Positions 14,677 to 26,909 of a stretch of 64,000 nucleotides of DNA are shown in pieces. Position 1 is the first letter of the stretch. Each line of letters opens with the position of its first letter. This DNA comes from Micropterus salmoides. Its lineage: Eukaryota; Chordata; Actinopteri; Centrarchiformes; Centrarchidae. Position numbers and translations under genes: made by a program. Where the stretch lies: NCBI RefSeq assembly GCF_014851395.1, contig NW_024040041.1, forward strand, positions 10,780,041 to 10,844,040, written 5' to 3'. The notes under the pieces are model-generated. The model had not been told where the DNA came from and did not search any database. It saw only the letters and a list, made by a program, of their open reading frames with translations.

Positions 14677-17255
14677 AAAAAATGTTAGCATGGCAGAGAC
14701 AGCAAAGAGAGCTCGAGGCAAAAGAGAGATGAGTAATGAATTGTACACTAAGTGGACCTTGAAATGATCTACAAATGGAACACTAAATAACATACACACT
14801 GTAAGGTCTGTTGCTGTAAACAAATGCTGGAGGTTGTCGTGATGTTTATTTCCCCTATATTTGTTATGATGAACATAAGTGTCACACTATATTAACATCA
14901 TTGCATTGGAGAGCAAATCAATGGAGATGTGAACTTGCAATTTTCTATAAATTTCCCAGACTCTTGCATCCACTTCATCTAGCAGAACTTTCTGACTGGT
15001 GACAGAAAATCAATTTCCACCCACAGAGTATGAAACCTGGTATTTCTGCACAGAATCCTCAAATAAAAGATTCGACGTCATATAAAAAAAGCAGATGGAT
15101 ATTTTTATTATGGTTATTCAGGGTATACAGTTTTGTTTCTATTGCTGGGCTGACACAAATGAGCTAGCTATCCATTAACTGTTTATCTAGCGCCATCATC
15201 AGGTCAAAATTGTTGTTTGTTGTCCAGTGCTTTGGTTTATGACAATCCCACCTGCATGGGCTGTATTTTGTGTTTAATGCCAAAGTTAGCTTGATAAAAA
15301 GTAAAACTAAAATGTGAACATGGCAAACATTATACATCAGGATGTCAGCATTATCATTGTTAGCATGTTAGCACGTTGACGTTAGCACTTAGTATAGTCT
15401 CAAAGAGCTGTTGATGCTTAGGCTATTATAAAGGTTTCTTGGTAAGGACATGTCCCCACCAATAGCCAGCCTTACTTTGTTATAATTTTTCAAGATGCTA
15501 ATTGTTTCTTTAGTGACATGTTCTTTTATGGGATGTTAGATGTTTATTATTATTGTGTGGTAAGTCGGGAGGTGGTGAAGTTAACATTTGTGTGAATTTG
15601 TGAGGAGATTTCTGCTTGATCAGAAGTGTTTTCAGTTAGTTTCTGTTTCCACCTCTACCTGCCCTACAGTATTAAGACTTTCAGGCAGGTAGATTTAAAA
15701 AAGAAACAATTATGAGTTAACTACAACTTTATTCTCGTAGTATTATGACCTTTTTTCTCAACATGTCAGGGAACACAGATATGTGATTTTGAGTGTGCAA
15801 AAAGGTTTGAACATGAGCAGAAAACTTGCTGAAACACAGGAGCTATTAAAGTCCATGGGTTCCTAAATAAATCAAAATGAATTAGTTTATCTTTGACGTG
15901 AGTAGGTGCCACATGGACAAAGAGGTTACTTTCCCGAACAAAACACACAAAAAAGGAAAGAAAATTATATCATGGCCACATTTGTGCTGACTTAGCAAGG
16001 ATGGTTGATCTACAGATGAGTACGTATTTGAAAGCATTTCAGAATGCCTGACAGCCCAGTGCATTATACTCCATTATATTTTTATATTTTGAATTGTCAC
16101 TTGCCAATTTCCCGTTAAATTATTGCAGAAAGGGCAGAAATTGGTACAAACAAAATCCCAGAATGCAGGAAATAAAGTGATTAATGCTCAAAGTTTTATA
16201 GAGGTGGAGCCCCAGACCCCTGATTTTTACCTGTCCCCTCCAATGTTGAAATGAAACCTACGCCCTTAAAAAATATTCTGTCATTCTTTCTTTTAGGCCT
16301 GCAGTTCCGCAGCCCACCACCACCCCATCAGCATTAATGTCTGGATGTTCAAGGAGATTTAACTAAGGGTTTCAATAATTCATATGCAGGTTTTACTCCA
16401 TCATCACCAGCATCTAGACTCTGGAGGATCCTTTCCTATATCCTATGTTCATAAAGATGCTTTCATCATTGGGTTTAATTGAGTCTTTCTCTGTTGCTAA
16501 CCTCAACGAATATCATTATACACTTCCATTTGATATTTCCTTGTTGCAAAACGTTTGTATTTGTGTGTCCAATTAATTCCACATTGTTTCATATTGCAGG
16601 CGAAAGAGAAAAGCAGGGTGATACGTGATACAAAAGCCACAAATGTTACTCAGTCTCTATGAGACATGGCCATCAGCATGAAGAGCCCACAGTGCTCCTT
16701 CATTGCACCCTTTTGAATGACATAAATTGAAGTGATTGATTTGAAGTCCTTTGCAATAAAAGCAGTGTCATTTGTATGCAAAGACCAAAGCATGCAGGGG
16801 CCGGTCTTTACACCGTGCACTGACCCATGCACACACACCAACCTGGTTATGTTGGCTATAAAGCAACCAGCAAAAAGTACTGGAGTGAGAGCTTGGGAAA
16901 TGAGATGGCTTTTAAAAATCAATGAGAATATCAAATAGTGCTCTGTTCTGCGCTCCAATTCCAATCTTTAGAAAGAAATATTGGAAAACCCTTGATTCTC
17001 CTAAACTTAAGATAGCTTTTTGTCGATGGGGAAATAAGACCCTGAGGGTAACCGTTTGCATGCTGTGTGGATGAAGAGAAACAAATTTAGTGAGTTGCAC
17101 AAATGTGTAATACAGCTGCAAGTGCTAAGAGGACTTTTACTATGGATATCAGCAGGGGGGGCCTTGCACTTCTATCTCTTGAAGGTGTGTACAGAGACAA
17201 AAATAATACAGATTAAAAAAAACAGAGGGAGAAAATGATAGAAAGGCTGATTCAA
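14675..17255. other. Non-coding, no gene seen
   Basis: AT-rich unique sequence. The longest open frame (16650-16964, minus) shows no family motif. No repeat recognised. Confidence 0.55.
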
Positions 17256-17259
17256 GAAG

Positions 17260-17425
17260 CATTTAATTGCTAATTAATAGGATAATGTTTGGGCTGCAAC
17301 AAACTGTAAAGCCTTATGGGACCTCTACAGTGGCTCCTTATGGCGCTGCCTTTAAACTGCCTTCGGAACACTAATTAATTCACATCCTGCTGCTAATTAA
17401 TTTGCCACCGCTAATTAAACTGAAA
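17260..17425. promoter_or_regulatory. Cluster of TAATTA homeodomain-type sites
   Basis: GCTAATTAATAGG (17269), CTAATTAATTCAC (17371), GCTAATTAATTTG (17392) and GCTAATTAAACTG (17410) fall within about 160 bases, in otherwise mixed sequence and not in a tandem array. This is more than expected by chance for spaced copies and is suggestive of an enhancer. Confidence 0.4.
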
Positions 17426-18959
17426 GGCACCTTCTTTTCACCCAGTCCTCTCTGTCCCTTAGCTCCCCTCTTCTTTACAGTTTCTCCATCTTTGCGTTTT
17501 AGCCTCCCCTGATTCAACAGCTCATCCAGCGAGCTGAATGCTTGCTTTCCCGACAGTGTCTTCACGGCTGACAGCTGATGCTATTATTGTGTTATATGCC
17601 CCCAGCTAAAAGTGAAACATCTTGCTATTTGTACCTTTAAATGATTTCACCAAAAGGGGGATTGTTAGCAGGATGTCAAATATAATCACTCTCTAAATCC
17701 CAACACCACAATCAGCTGATTCAACCTCATGTCTCCCACACAGACAGCAACGTACAGGGCAAATGGCTTCTACAACTACGCAATACTTGTTATTTTTCCT
17801 TAATGACAAAAAAAAAAAAATGCTGCTAATCTCTGTCCTTAAAACACAGCTGTTGTGGAAGAAAATGTCTTCTGATGACTCATGACTTTCATGGCAATCT
17901 GTAATGTGCTTTGCTTTCATGCCTGTAATTATTTTGTTGGGCATCATCACTGGATGATTTACTTTGAAATGTAACAGAGGTAGTGCACTGTGGTTGAACT
18001 GCAGAAAGAAAGAAAGGATGAGAGAGAGAAAGGTCCTCTGAGAATACAAACTCCTTAGCCTTGCACACGAACCTTGATGCAGGGCTGCTGATTTGCTGTT
18101 GTGCCATACGTTGCCTGATCACTCAGACGACAGATGTATGGGGATGCTGTGTGATTCTGGCCTTGATTGGATGAGCTTATGAGTTCTGTTCCCTGTGTGG
18201 ACAGACGGCCTCATGACCCCTCCTCAGTAACTCAGTCATGGAAATTTATTGCATGTCAATTTGACCAAGGCCCTATATACCCCCAAATCCATACGGGAAC
18301 TAATGTGCACAGCAGTGCATGACAGGTTAATCTCATGTGAACTCGCATGAACTCACACCAGCTGAATGGCAGCTTTTCTATGAATTTATAATAAGTCATG
18401 CAGGGTAACATGGATTTCATAGTAACCAATTACCAGTTAGTATCAATTATAAGAATTGATCTGCAATTTAGTCTAATGATTGATAGATAATGAGCAGCCA
18501 TAATAGAGCTTTGCACATAGCACACTCGTAGGCTGGCCTGGGGTTATTTTAACAAAGGTTTAACAGTTGGCTGAGGATTTTTCACACAAACTGTGTTTTT
18601 TAGCAAAGTACCCTTTAATCTAATTCACACAGCAAACACACATCATTGTTTCTTTTTTACACTCTCTTGAAGTCTTGAAAAACAGATTAATCATCAACCA
18701 TTATCTTATAGCATTTGTAATGCTCCAGTTAAAGTATTAAAATATTTCCAATCTAATATCAATTTAATGTTGCATTTTTCAGTGTTTCTGCACTGGTCAC
18801 AGCAGAGACGTGGTACTGGTCAATGCAGTGTTTGCCACCACTTTATAAAGATACTATAAAGAATGGACGACTCCACTTTCCACGTTTCACCTTGTGCCAG
18901 TGTAAACAGCCCACCAAAATGTCTGAATAGACAAGAAACATTCATGCTAACAGTTATTA

Positions 18960-19385
18960 TGCAGAATAACAGATTAGTTGTGAAGTGAGTTGTGAGTTAT
19001 ATTTTGGTATGCTACTTTGTACTATTTGGTACAAGGCAGCAATACATTTATTAGACCGTTATAGTTACTAATTACTTTGCAGTTTTTAAGATTTTATGTA
19101 CAAAACATAATATCACTTTATAAAATATGATGGATTAGGATTAATCTACAATCAAACATATAACTATATATACTATAAGTACTTCTTATACTACTTCTGT
19201 ACTTCTGTACTTCTGTTCTGCTGTACTTTCACTTTTGATACTTGCATTAGTACATTACCTGATAACAGTCAAGTACTTCTACTTAAGTAATATTTCAAAT
19301 GCAAAACTTTAACACGTAACAGAGTATTGCTTACTTTTATTGAAGTGAAGCACCTGAATACTTTTATAAAGGAGTCCATAAAGTA
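18960..19385 (+). repeat. ACTTCTACTTAAGTA dispersed repeat, copy A
   Basis: It contains GCTACTTTGTACTATTTG, TTACTTTGCAG, AAGTACTTCTACTTAAGTAA, AATGCAAAACTTTAACACGT and AACAGAGTATT, then ACCTGAATACTTTTATAAA. Copies B-D share these blocks in order. It is a common non-coding repeat of fish genomes, probably a DNA-transposon derivative. Confidence 0.6.
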
Positions 19386-19389
19386 TCGC

Positions 19390-22300
19390 CAAAAAACTTC
19401 CTCGTCCAAACCGAGTTTCACACAACTCCATATAACCCATGTTCACTTTGTTTGAAGTGATACTATATCAATGGGAACAACTGTCCATTATTAATGCAGA
19501 GTAAAACTAAGTGCAAACTTACCTATGATTCATATGTTAGGTCCTCCACACTGAAATTAATGAATGAAAATGACTGGGTCCAATCATTAAGTTAAGAAAT
19601 TAATCAATTTTCTGGAGTATGTCCTCTACGACATGTTTAACCTCTCTTTGATGCAAGGAATACATTGCCATAGTCTGTTCACCCATGTAATTGGATCAGT
19701 ATAACAGGTCTTGCAACAGAACTTCAAAATAATTGATCTTCCAAAGGACGAGTATAGTGCTTCCCTGTGTTTTAAATATCCATCAACTTACATCAGTAAC
19801 AATTACTATGGTGATTACGATGACAGAGGATTGTGCTACAGTTGTCTCGGGCTATGATGTGATTATATTACCAGCGACAAAGGTAATGAAAGTCACACAC
19901 TATTGATTACATCTGAGATAAACCTTCACAGTGGTGGTGTAAGATTTAAAGCCTAATTCGTCAGGAGAAAGAGGGTGTGTGTGTTTCCCTCTGTATTTGT
20001 GTGTCAAGTCTTTTTATCGACTGCGCAATGACCTCGTGATGGTCATTAATGAAATGGCTCTAGGGGTTAACTGGATGCAAAGAGAGACCAAAGAGTGTTG
20101 TGAGCACTGCATGTGCTTATGTGTAAATGCGTTCACTATGCACATTTGCCTTTGAATTTCCTGTGACCAATTCTCCGTAAAAGCGGACATGTACCATATA
20201 TAAACATTCACAGCATCCAAACACTATATGGAAAAGTCACATGGTGTGAGCGCCAGTGTGTGAGTGAGAAAACTCACACGTGTATGTGTGATCAGATAAT
20301 GAGATCTGGTGTTTAAAGATTATCTGTAGAGTGAGGTTTCATGTGTAGATATGTGTGGAGAGAGGATTTATTTAAAGTCCTTTCATGGATTACATTCACT
20401 AAGCAGTACAAAACAAATGAAATGATGAAATGATGCCACTTCATCAGCACATTGTTGCACATTTGAGATCTTACAGGATTCACAGACAAACTATCAAAGT
20501 CTGCTCATACACTCACACCTTTTCTCCATGTCATCCTATATGCAATGAATTTCTAATGATATTACATTTCGGTGTTTGCTCTCTTTGTGATGTGTGTTTG
20601 CACTGAAATCCACTGGGAAATGTCGGTAGAGAGTCTGCCTGTGAAACATCTGCTTTAGGACCACTGTGAAAGACAGATGTCGCCTGTGTGGACTTTTGTT
20701 TTCATTTTTGAAAGAGGACATAATCCTCAAGGGAGGCCTCAATAGTAATCACATGAAATCGCATGATATTCTTTGTTTTTTATCCTTTGTTTATTTTTGG
20801 TCTTCCAGGAAACCTAAGAGACCAAAAATAACCTGGTGCAGAACTGTGATGGACGAGCCAGTGAAGATTAGGCTCGACATGTTGCTTTTCTGCTGTTGTT
20901 TAGCAGCTTCCACTAATATAAATGGGGTGGACAAAGTAATAGAGATATCTGCCAGTATAACTAAATACAGTTCAACAGATCTGCAGACTCTAGCCTCCAA
21001 AATGACCACACATTTGAACCAACACCTCTCTAAAACAGTTCTAACAATTCAATTCTATTCAGTTTTATTTCATATATTCATACAAAAGTCATCTCATTGC
21101 ATTTTTCATATAGAGCAGTTTTAGACTGTGCTCTGTTCAATAATGTTCAAAGTGAGCCAGAATTCCCACAACTAACAAAAACTGAACATTACAACCTTCA
21201 TAAATAAAGTTGGGTTCACAGTACCTATTTACAATGATGGATTCACTTTGTGATAAGAATGATAATATTACTGAATATGAGACTACTCCCTGCTGTCCTC
21301 ATATTTATGTTGTTTTATTCACTGTGATAGAGAGTGCAATGTCGCTGTGAGCAGTGAAGATTTGCAGTGGATGTCATGGCGATGCACTGAGCAATGCGCC
21401 AAGCACATAAGCTAATCTTAAAATTTCTCACGTTAAGTGAATATTACATTTTCTAATAGAATAAGACACATTTTGAGATGTAATATGATTTTTGCAATTG
21501 ATTTGCAAGTGTGTTGTTTGAAGAAGTAAAGAACATGGCTCTAAGTAAAATGTATTCAGATAGATATTGTTGTGTTCAGGGTAATTGACTTTAAATTAAA
21601 CCTAAAATGAACATCTATTTTCCTCTTCTAGGAACATGGATATTATCTGTAGCGACACTGGAGAATCTCATTTTGATTTAAATTGTTTGTGATTGGTAGA
21701 GATGGATTTTGTGATGAACCAATTTCAGAAGAGCTTTGAAATTTCAAAAGGGATAATGAGGTCACTGCCGCGGGCTTTGATGAAGGCGAAGAAAACATGT
21801 CTGTCATTCCCAGCTCATGTGAAAAGTGAGCTTTGAAGGCTTACAAGTTTAGAATATAAAAGAGAAAATGAGACTGCATCTTGTAGGAGTTTAATTTAGT
21901 TAGCTCCAAGGTGCCTTTACTGTAAAAATATTTCTCTTTTCAAAGCTTACTATCTGTGGGAAAAGAAGGAAAAAAGGGGCAGTTTGTTGTCGACGTCAGG
22001 GATTTACTGCGACCACAAAATCACTAGTGGTTCTAATAAATCTCTGATTCACACCATACGGCGCAACCCTGGACTGTTATCTTTTGGAGTATCCTGGGTA
22101 AGTGGTCATTTTAAGCCAGAAAAAAGAGAAATCGCTTGGTTGAGTAGCTGAATTTGTTAGACTGGAAGAGTTAAGGGTCTGTTGGCAACTACAAGGGGTC
22201 TGAGGAAAAAGAAACAGACATGCTTCAACCCCCACTGCCCAATGACACCAGATGCATGAAAAGTTTGTAGCCCATAGTGGCTAATAACACACATATGGTG

Positions 22301-23380
22301 ACTAAATCAGGAGTGTCTAACTGAATTATGAATGCTGGATCTCTCTGAATGAATATTTGAATGGATACAATGAATTATTTTGGCTAATTCTGAATATTTC
22401 AGTGTTCAAATTATGGAATCAACCATTAAACATTCTCATAGTTTCTCTCCTCTCAAGAAATAAAGAGGATTCAGTAACTGAGACACCGCCATAAGCCTCC
22501 TTGACTCGACTTTCCCTTTGAAGAAGTTTAAAGAATCAAATTAAAGAGGAAGCCCTGACTTTGATACTGCCATCTCAGCATGAACATTTTTGATTAGATC
22601 AGGAAAAATATCCTCCCTGAGGCAATTTGCTTTCCAATATATGTCCCGTATTTGCACGCTATGAAATATATGAGATTTTCTCTAGTTTACAGCCCTTCAC
22701 AAAAGCTTAAAGATGCTCCTGGGCTCTTCATGGCATGTAGGTAATCGACAGCACAAGTTGGAATGTGTTTCTGTAAGTGTGATAGGATGATAAATATAGA
22801 GTTGGATAAACAGCTCCAGGGAAAAGCACTGTGAGATGCACGGTGATGTCATAAGCGGTATTGGACCAAATATGAGTCATCCACAAGTTTAGGAGCCTCG
22901 GTGATGAAAACATCAGCCCTAAACTAGGCTAATCCACTGAAATCCACAAATTCAAACTGTGCACACACAAGCACAGACACATACTTAAATCAAAGTGGTG
23001 CCTGCATAGATTATTTAAAATGAATTATATATAGAAGACTACATGTGCTAATACATGTGTGACTTACAAGACCTTACACTCTGTAGCTTATCAAACATGT
23101 TCATTTAAGGACTTTACACCTCCATGGATGCATGTGCGCGCACAGATCACTGAGCTGCTATAAAAGTCTACTGAATTTTACAAATCCGCTTTGTGTAAAA
23201 AAAACTTTAGCTAAAGGAGAGATGGAGCAAGTGAGGGCAAGTTAGTGGGTGTCTCTGCATCAATAAGGTCCTCTTACTGCGACTCTATCCAGCTCCTTTT
23301 CTTTTTGTCTTCTGTCACTGTCTCCATTTCTTTCCCTGAAGCATGTCCTGACATCATGATAGATTACTGAGGCCTACCAA
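19390..23380. other. Non-coding apart from an L2 tail fragment
   Basis: The open frame at 20666-21124 ends inside the L2 fragment and shows no domain. The stretch 22480-22680 is repeat-free and mixed and may be regulatory. No other feature seen. Confidence 0.5.
21045..21140 (-). mobile_element. L2-type 3'-end fragment
   Basis: AATTCAATTCTATTCAG and then TTTTATTTCATATATTCA resemble an inverted L2 tail. The following AAAAGTCATCTCATTGC and TATAGAGCAG blocks match the 3' UTR of a related dispersed fish element as I know it. It is diverged, and the right edge is uncertain. Confidence 0.55.
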
Positions 23381-23382
23381 GC

Positions 23383-23546
23383 ACAAGACTACAAAGAGAC
23401 AGAAAACAACTACAAAAAGATGCAAAACTAGACTCAAAATGATTACAAAGAGATGCAAAACAACTGCAAAAACATGCAAAATGAACACTGACACAACAAT
23501 GACAAAAACTACCTATGGAAAAAAACTACTATAACCACAAAGAGAC
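23383..23546 (+). repeat. Degenerate minisatellite (ACTACAAAGAGATGCAAAAC type)
   Basis: Units like ACTACAAAGAGACAGAAAAC, ACTACAAAAAGATGCAAAAC, ATTACAAAGAGATGCAAAAC and ACTGCAAAAACATGCAAAAT repeat with a ~20-base period, decaying toward the right. Such arrays are frequent in fish genomes. Confidence 0.8.
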
Positions 23547-23784
23547 CGTCCAGGCATAACATTTGTGCATCTGCTTTTTTATTTTCCCCTTCTCCTTCAG
23601 CTCCTTTTCTGCCTTATTTTTATCACCTACCCCACCTTTGTTCACCTTTGGGTGACCTTTCTTTCCATCTTTCTCTCTCTGGCACACTCTCTTTCTACAT
23701 CTCTCTGCACTCTGTCCGTCTTTCTGAGACACAAGTGAGGACAGATCTCATCTCTGGCTGATTGAGTTACAGCGTCTGTCCCGC

Positions 23785-23811
23785 ACACGCGCACACATAC
23801 ACTCACACTCA

Positions 23812-23850
<39 letters not shown>

Positions 23851-23852
23851 AG
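23785..23852. repeat. CA microsatellite with interrupted flank
   Basis: CACACGCG, CACATACACTCACACTCACT and then a pure CA run to 23844, followed by CAAACACACA. Confidence 0.95.
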
Positions 23853-24924
23853 TGAATGGCTTTGCAGGGTACTCAGACTGTGTTAGGATGAAACAGAGAC
23901 AGACAGCTAATTATGACATAGACCTCCAACAGAGCTGCAGTCAGATAATCCCCTCTATTGATGACTACTGGCTCACTGCATGCTAGTTAGCTAGCCTGGT
24001 GGCTCCTTGGGCGTTTTGCTAGTTGTTTGGCAGATCTCTGCTGAGTCTTGCTGTCCTCTGACTGATTTTTATCCATCTTTCCATTATATATACAGGGTCA
24101 CATGGAGATTGAGTTGTGATGAACGGAAGAAGAGACAACTAAAAACAAATTGAGTCCAGCATGTTGTGTACACGGAAGGAAAATTCCCTGCCAAATAAAT
24201 GTTAAATTGAGACCAGAGCCTGGCAAGAAGAAATTGATAGTGTTTTTTTGGGTGACAGGTCAGAGTGTATGACTGGATACCTTTAAACCATATTGATCAT
24301 AAGTAAGGATGTAACTGAGCTGATTATGCTGTGTCTTCAGGTTTGTTGACTGCTTAAATGTTCGCTGATGTGTGCAAAGCTTGGCAATCATTAAACTAAA
24401 TGGCTGTTTGGATAGCTGACTGACAACACTGGACAGGCTGTTTAACAAATGTCCAAAGAGGATCATCAATTCTTAAATACATTAGCAGTAGTCATTGATC
24501 TGTCCGTGGGAGAGCATTTGTGGTAGACTTCCTTGGGTAAAATACAAAGGTAAATAGTGAAAAGAGAGACAAGCTATGGAAATGGAGGATGGTGCATACA
24601 CAAACACACTATAACACTACTCCGTGTAGTGCTAAGTTATGCATTCCAATAATAAATTGAGAAAATACAACAGGAAACATAAGACACCCAATAGATTTAT
24701 TTATTTTAAATTGACCCACATTGCCTTATGAAAGGTTAGTGCAGGGCTCTCCTTTCACAGCAGGCCATTTCTATTTTTTGTCTGACACGAGGAACAGATA
24801 GTGTGAGCTCTTTGTGTACTTTCTTGTGACTGAAGAAGATGGAAAGATGAGAGGGTTACAAAGAGGGATCTGGTACAAAAGTCCCACGGTTGGGATTAAG
24901 AGGCAGCAGACCCACGTGTTTGGT

Positions 24925-24943
24925 GGTGGTGGGGGGGGGGGGG
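24925..24943. repeat. GGT units plus 13-base G homopolymer
   Basis: GGTGGTGGT leads into thirteen consecutive G residues (24931-24943). It could form a G-quadruplex on the + strand. Confidence 0.9.
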
Positions 24944-25167
24944 TTCATCCGCTACTGAAACTTTTATGAGAGCTGCAATGATGAGAGTCCTCGAACCACT
25001 TTACCTCCAGTGAGACAGTGTTACTTTGAAGAACTTTTTAACCTTTGAGATAATATTAGACACAAATAATATTAGACCCAACTCTGTAATAGTGGCTGGA
25101 AATCTACTCTGTCAGACACTGTCAGCTAATTTCTACCTAGGAGGTATAGGGAAAGTGGCACTGTTTT

Positions 25168-25460
25168 AAAGGAATAGTCTGACATATTTGCCAGAAAATA
25201 GTAGGAGTCTAAAACTACATCTTGTTATTTTTACATTTAGTTTTTTGTATGAATTAAACCGACAAGATATAATATGTCAATTAGTGAGCTAAGTGTTGGT
25301 TGGTGGATTTTGTTACCTTTGGAGAGGACCAGCTGTTTCCCCCATTTCCAGTCTTTGTACTAAACTTAGCTAGTTGGTTGCTGGCTGTAGCTTCAGATTC
25401 CAGTCATCTAAGTCTTGGCAAGAATGCAAAGAAGCATATTTCCTAAAATGACGCACTATT
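25168..25460. mobile_element. Teleost miniature inverted-repeat element (about 290 bp)
   Basis: The left end AAAGGAATAGTCTGACAT and the right end (reverse complement starting AATAGTGCGTCATTTTAGGA) are degenerate inverted repeats. The inner blocks CAGCTGTTTCCCCC, TTTCCAGTCTTTGTACTAA and GGCTGTAGCTTCA match an abundant dispersed fish repeat as I know it. The last few terminal bases on the right are lost. Confidence 0.65.
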
Positions 25461-25854
25461 AAATAATAAATGGAAAACAAAAAAAGTGTTGTGGACCTTG
25501 CCACACATCATTGTTCCTACCAATCAGCAACAGGTGGCTTTAGTGCACAGGAGTGATGGGGGGGAGGGGGGTAGTAGGAGAGAGAGTTCTATACAAAGCA
25601 TAATCAAACGTACTGGACTCCCGGCAATGTGAAGAAGGTGAGATGGCCAAGAAACAGCCAAAGAAAAAAAGGTCTGACGAGTATAAGCAGAGAAGAAAGT
25701 TATATGACCAGGCAAAGGCAAAGGCGTTTCAACGCTGTAGAAATCTCTGAGCTTTGAAATCTGGGGGGCAGAGCTTCTGAGGGAACACTAAAGGGAATCA
25801 CTTACTCTCCCTTTAAACTTACTCTTAAGTATATAGTTCTGATACATGGGTAAA

Positions 25855-26656
25855 GCCGGGCAGACACTTTTTATTCGTCTTCTACGTTGTGTTTACTCTC
25901 ACTACACATTTGATCGGTCTTTCTGTATGGCCAGAACCTGTGACTTTTATGCTCACACTGTACGGATCAGCGGTGTGACCACAATGTGGTGCTCACACTG
26001 AACATAAACACAGAAACCCCCGGTCGGATTTGGCATTCGATAATTCCAATGAGGTTTATTCAAGCAAGACAACTGCGTCTGCATCCTCAACAATGTTGAC
26101 AAAAAGAAAGAAAAGAAGCATTACTTTGTGCAATTCAACTATGAATAGAAAGTAAGTAAATATGAAGCTGCAGGTAGATGTAGACGAAATGGTTTGTTCA
26201 CTTTTCTAAAACGGTCAAAACTACAGTTCAGTCAGAAGAAATTTCATCAAAGTAACTAATAATGCGGCATAATAAGTTATATTTGGCAGTATGGGTCTGT
26301 CCTGGGATCTCCCTGCCCTTCCACATGCATATGTGGAACAGCCATAAGACAGGGAGAGCACGTCCCTGTCCATCATGTGCATGTGCACATGAAGCCAGAG
26401 GCAGAGAGCAGCAGCAAAGACCCCCCAGGGTACAGAACAGAGCAGGCATCAATAACAGAATGACATGATTATCAGATACGGTCTGAAAGGAGGAGCTGGG
26501 GTGGAGGAGCATTACAAGCTGCTTGCCTGAACTAACGCTATGATTGCTGACTGTAGAACTGCTCAAACTGCAAAACAGGCAACCAACATGTTTGACATGC
26601 CACAAAACAACGTAAGAAATTTGGCTCTATTCTAAACCAGACAGTGTCTGCCCGGT
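25855..26656. mobile_element. Candidate DNA transposon remnant with CCGGGCAGACACT inverted ends
   Basis: GCCGGGCAGACACT at 25855-25868 is mirrored by AGTGTCTGCCCGGT at 26643-26656, a 13-of-14 inverted match about 800 bases apart. I see no convincing target duplication and no transposase, so this rests on the paired ends alone. Confidence 0.45.
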
Positions 26657-26853
26657 ATAATCAGCAGCATGTTTAATTTTAATGCAGTGCTTTGGTCTGG
26701 TCAGAGAGATAATGGCAATAAAATAAAGCAGCAAATGCACACAGAGACACACACACACGGCACAAACACTCCTAATAACAATGGAGAGGGTAAACATTGA
26801 ATTCCATCCTGTCTTGATCCACTTCTAAGGAGTACAATATCTTTGTTTAGGCG

Positions 26854-26862
26854 TGTGTGTAG

Positions 26863-26906
<44 letters not shown>
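26854..26906. repeat. TG microsatellite
   Basis: GTGTGTGTAGGTGAGTG followed by about 40 bases of pure TG. Confidence 0.96.
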
Positions 26907-26907
<1 letters not shown>

Positions 26908-26909
26908 GG

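Noticed and set aside
20666..21124. 152-codon open frame
   Set aside because: It starts at a GTG, ends in an L2 tail fragment, and shows no domain, signal peptide or splice context.
23383..23546. CRISPR-like regular repeats
   Set aside because: Units of ~20 bases are degenerate and contiguous, without unique spacers, in a vertebrate genome.
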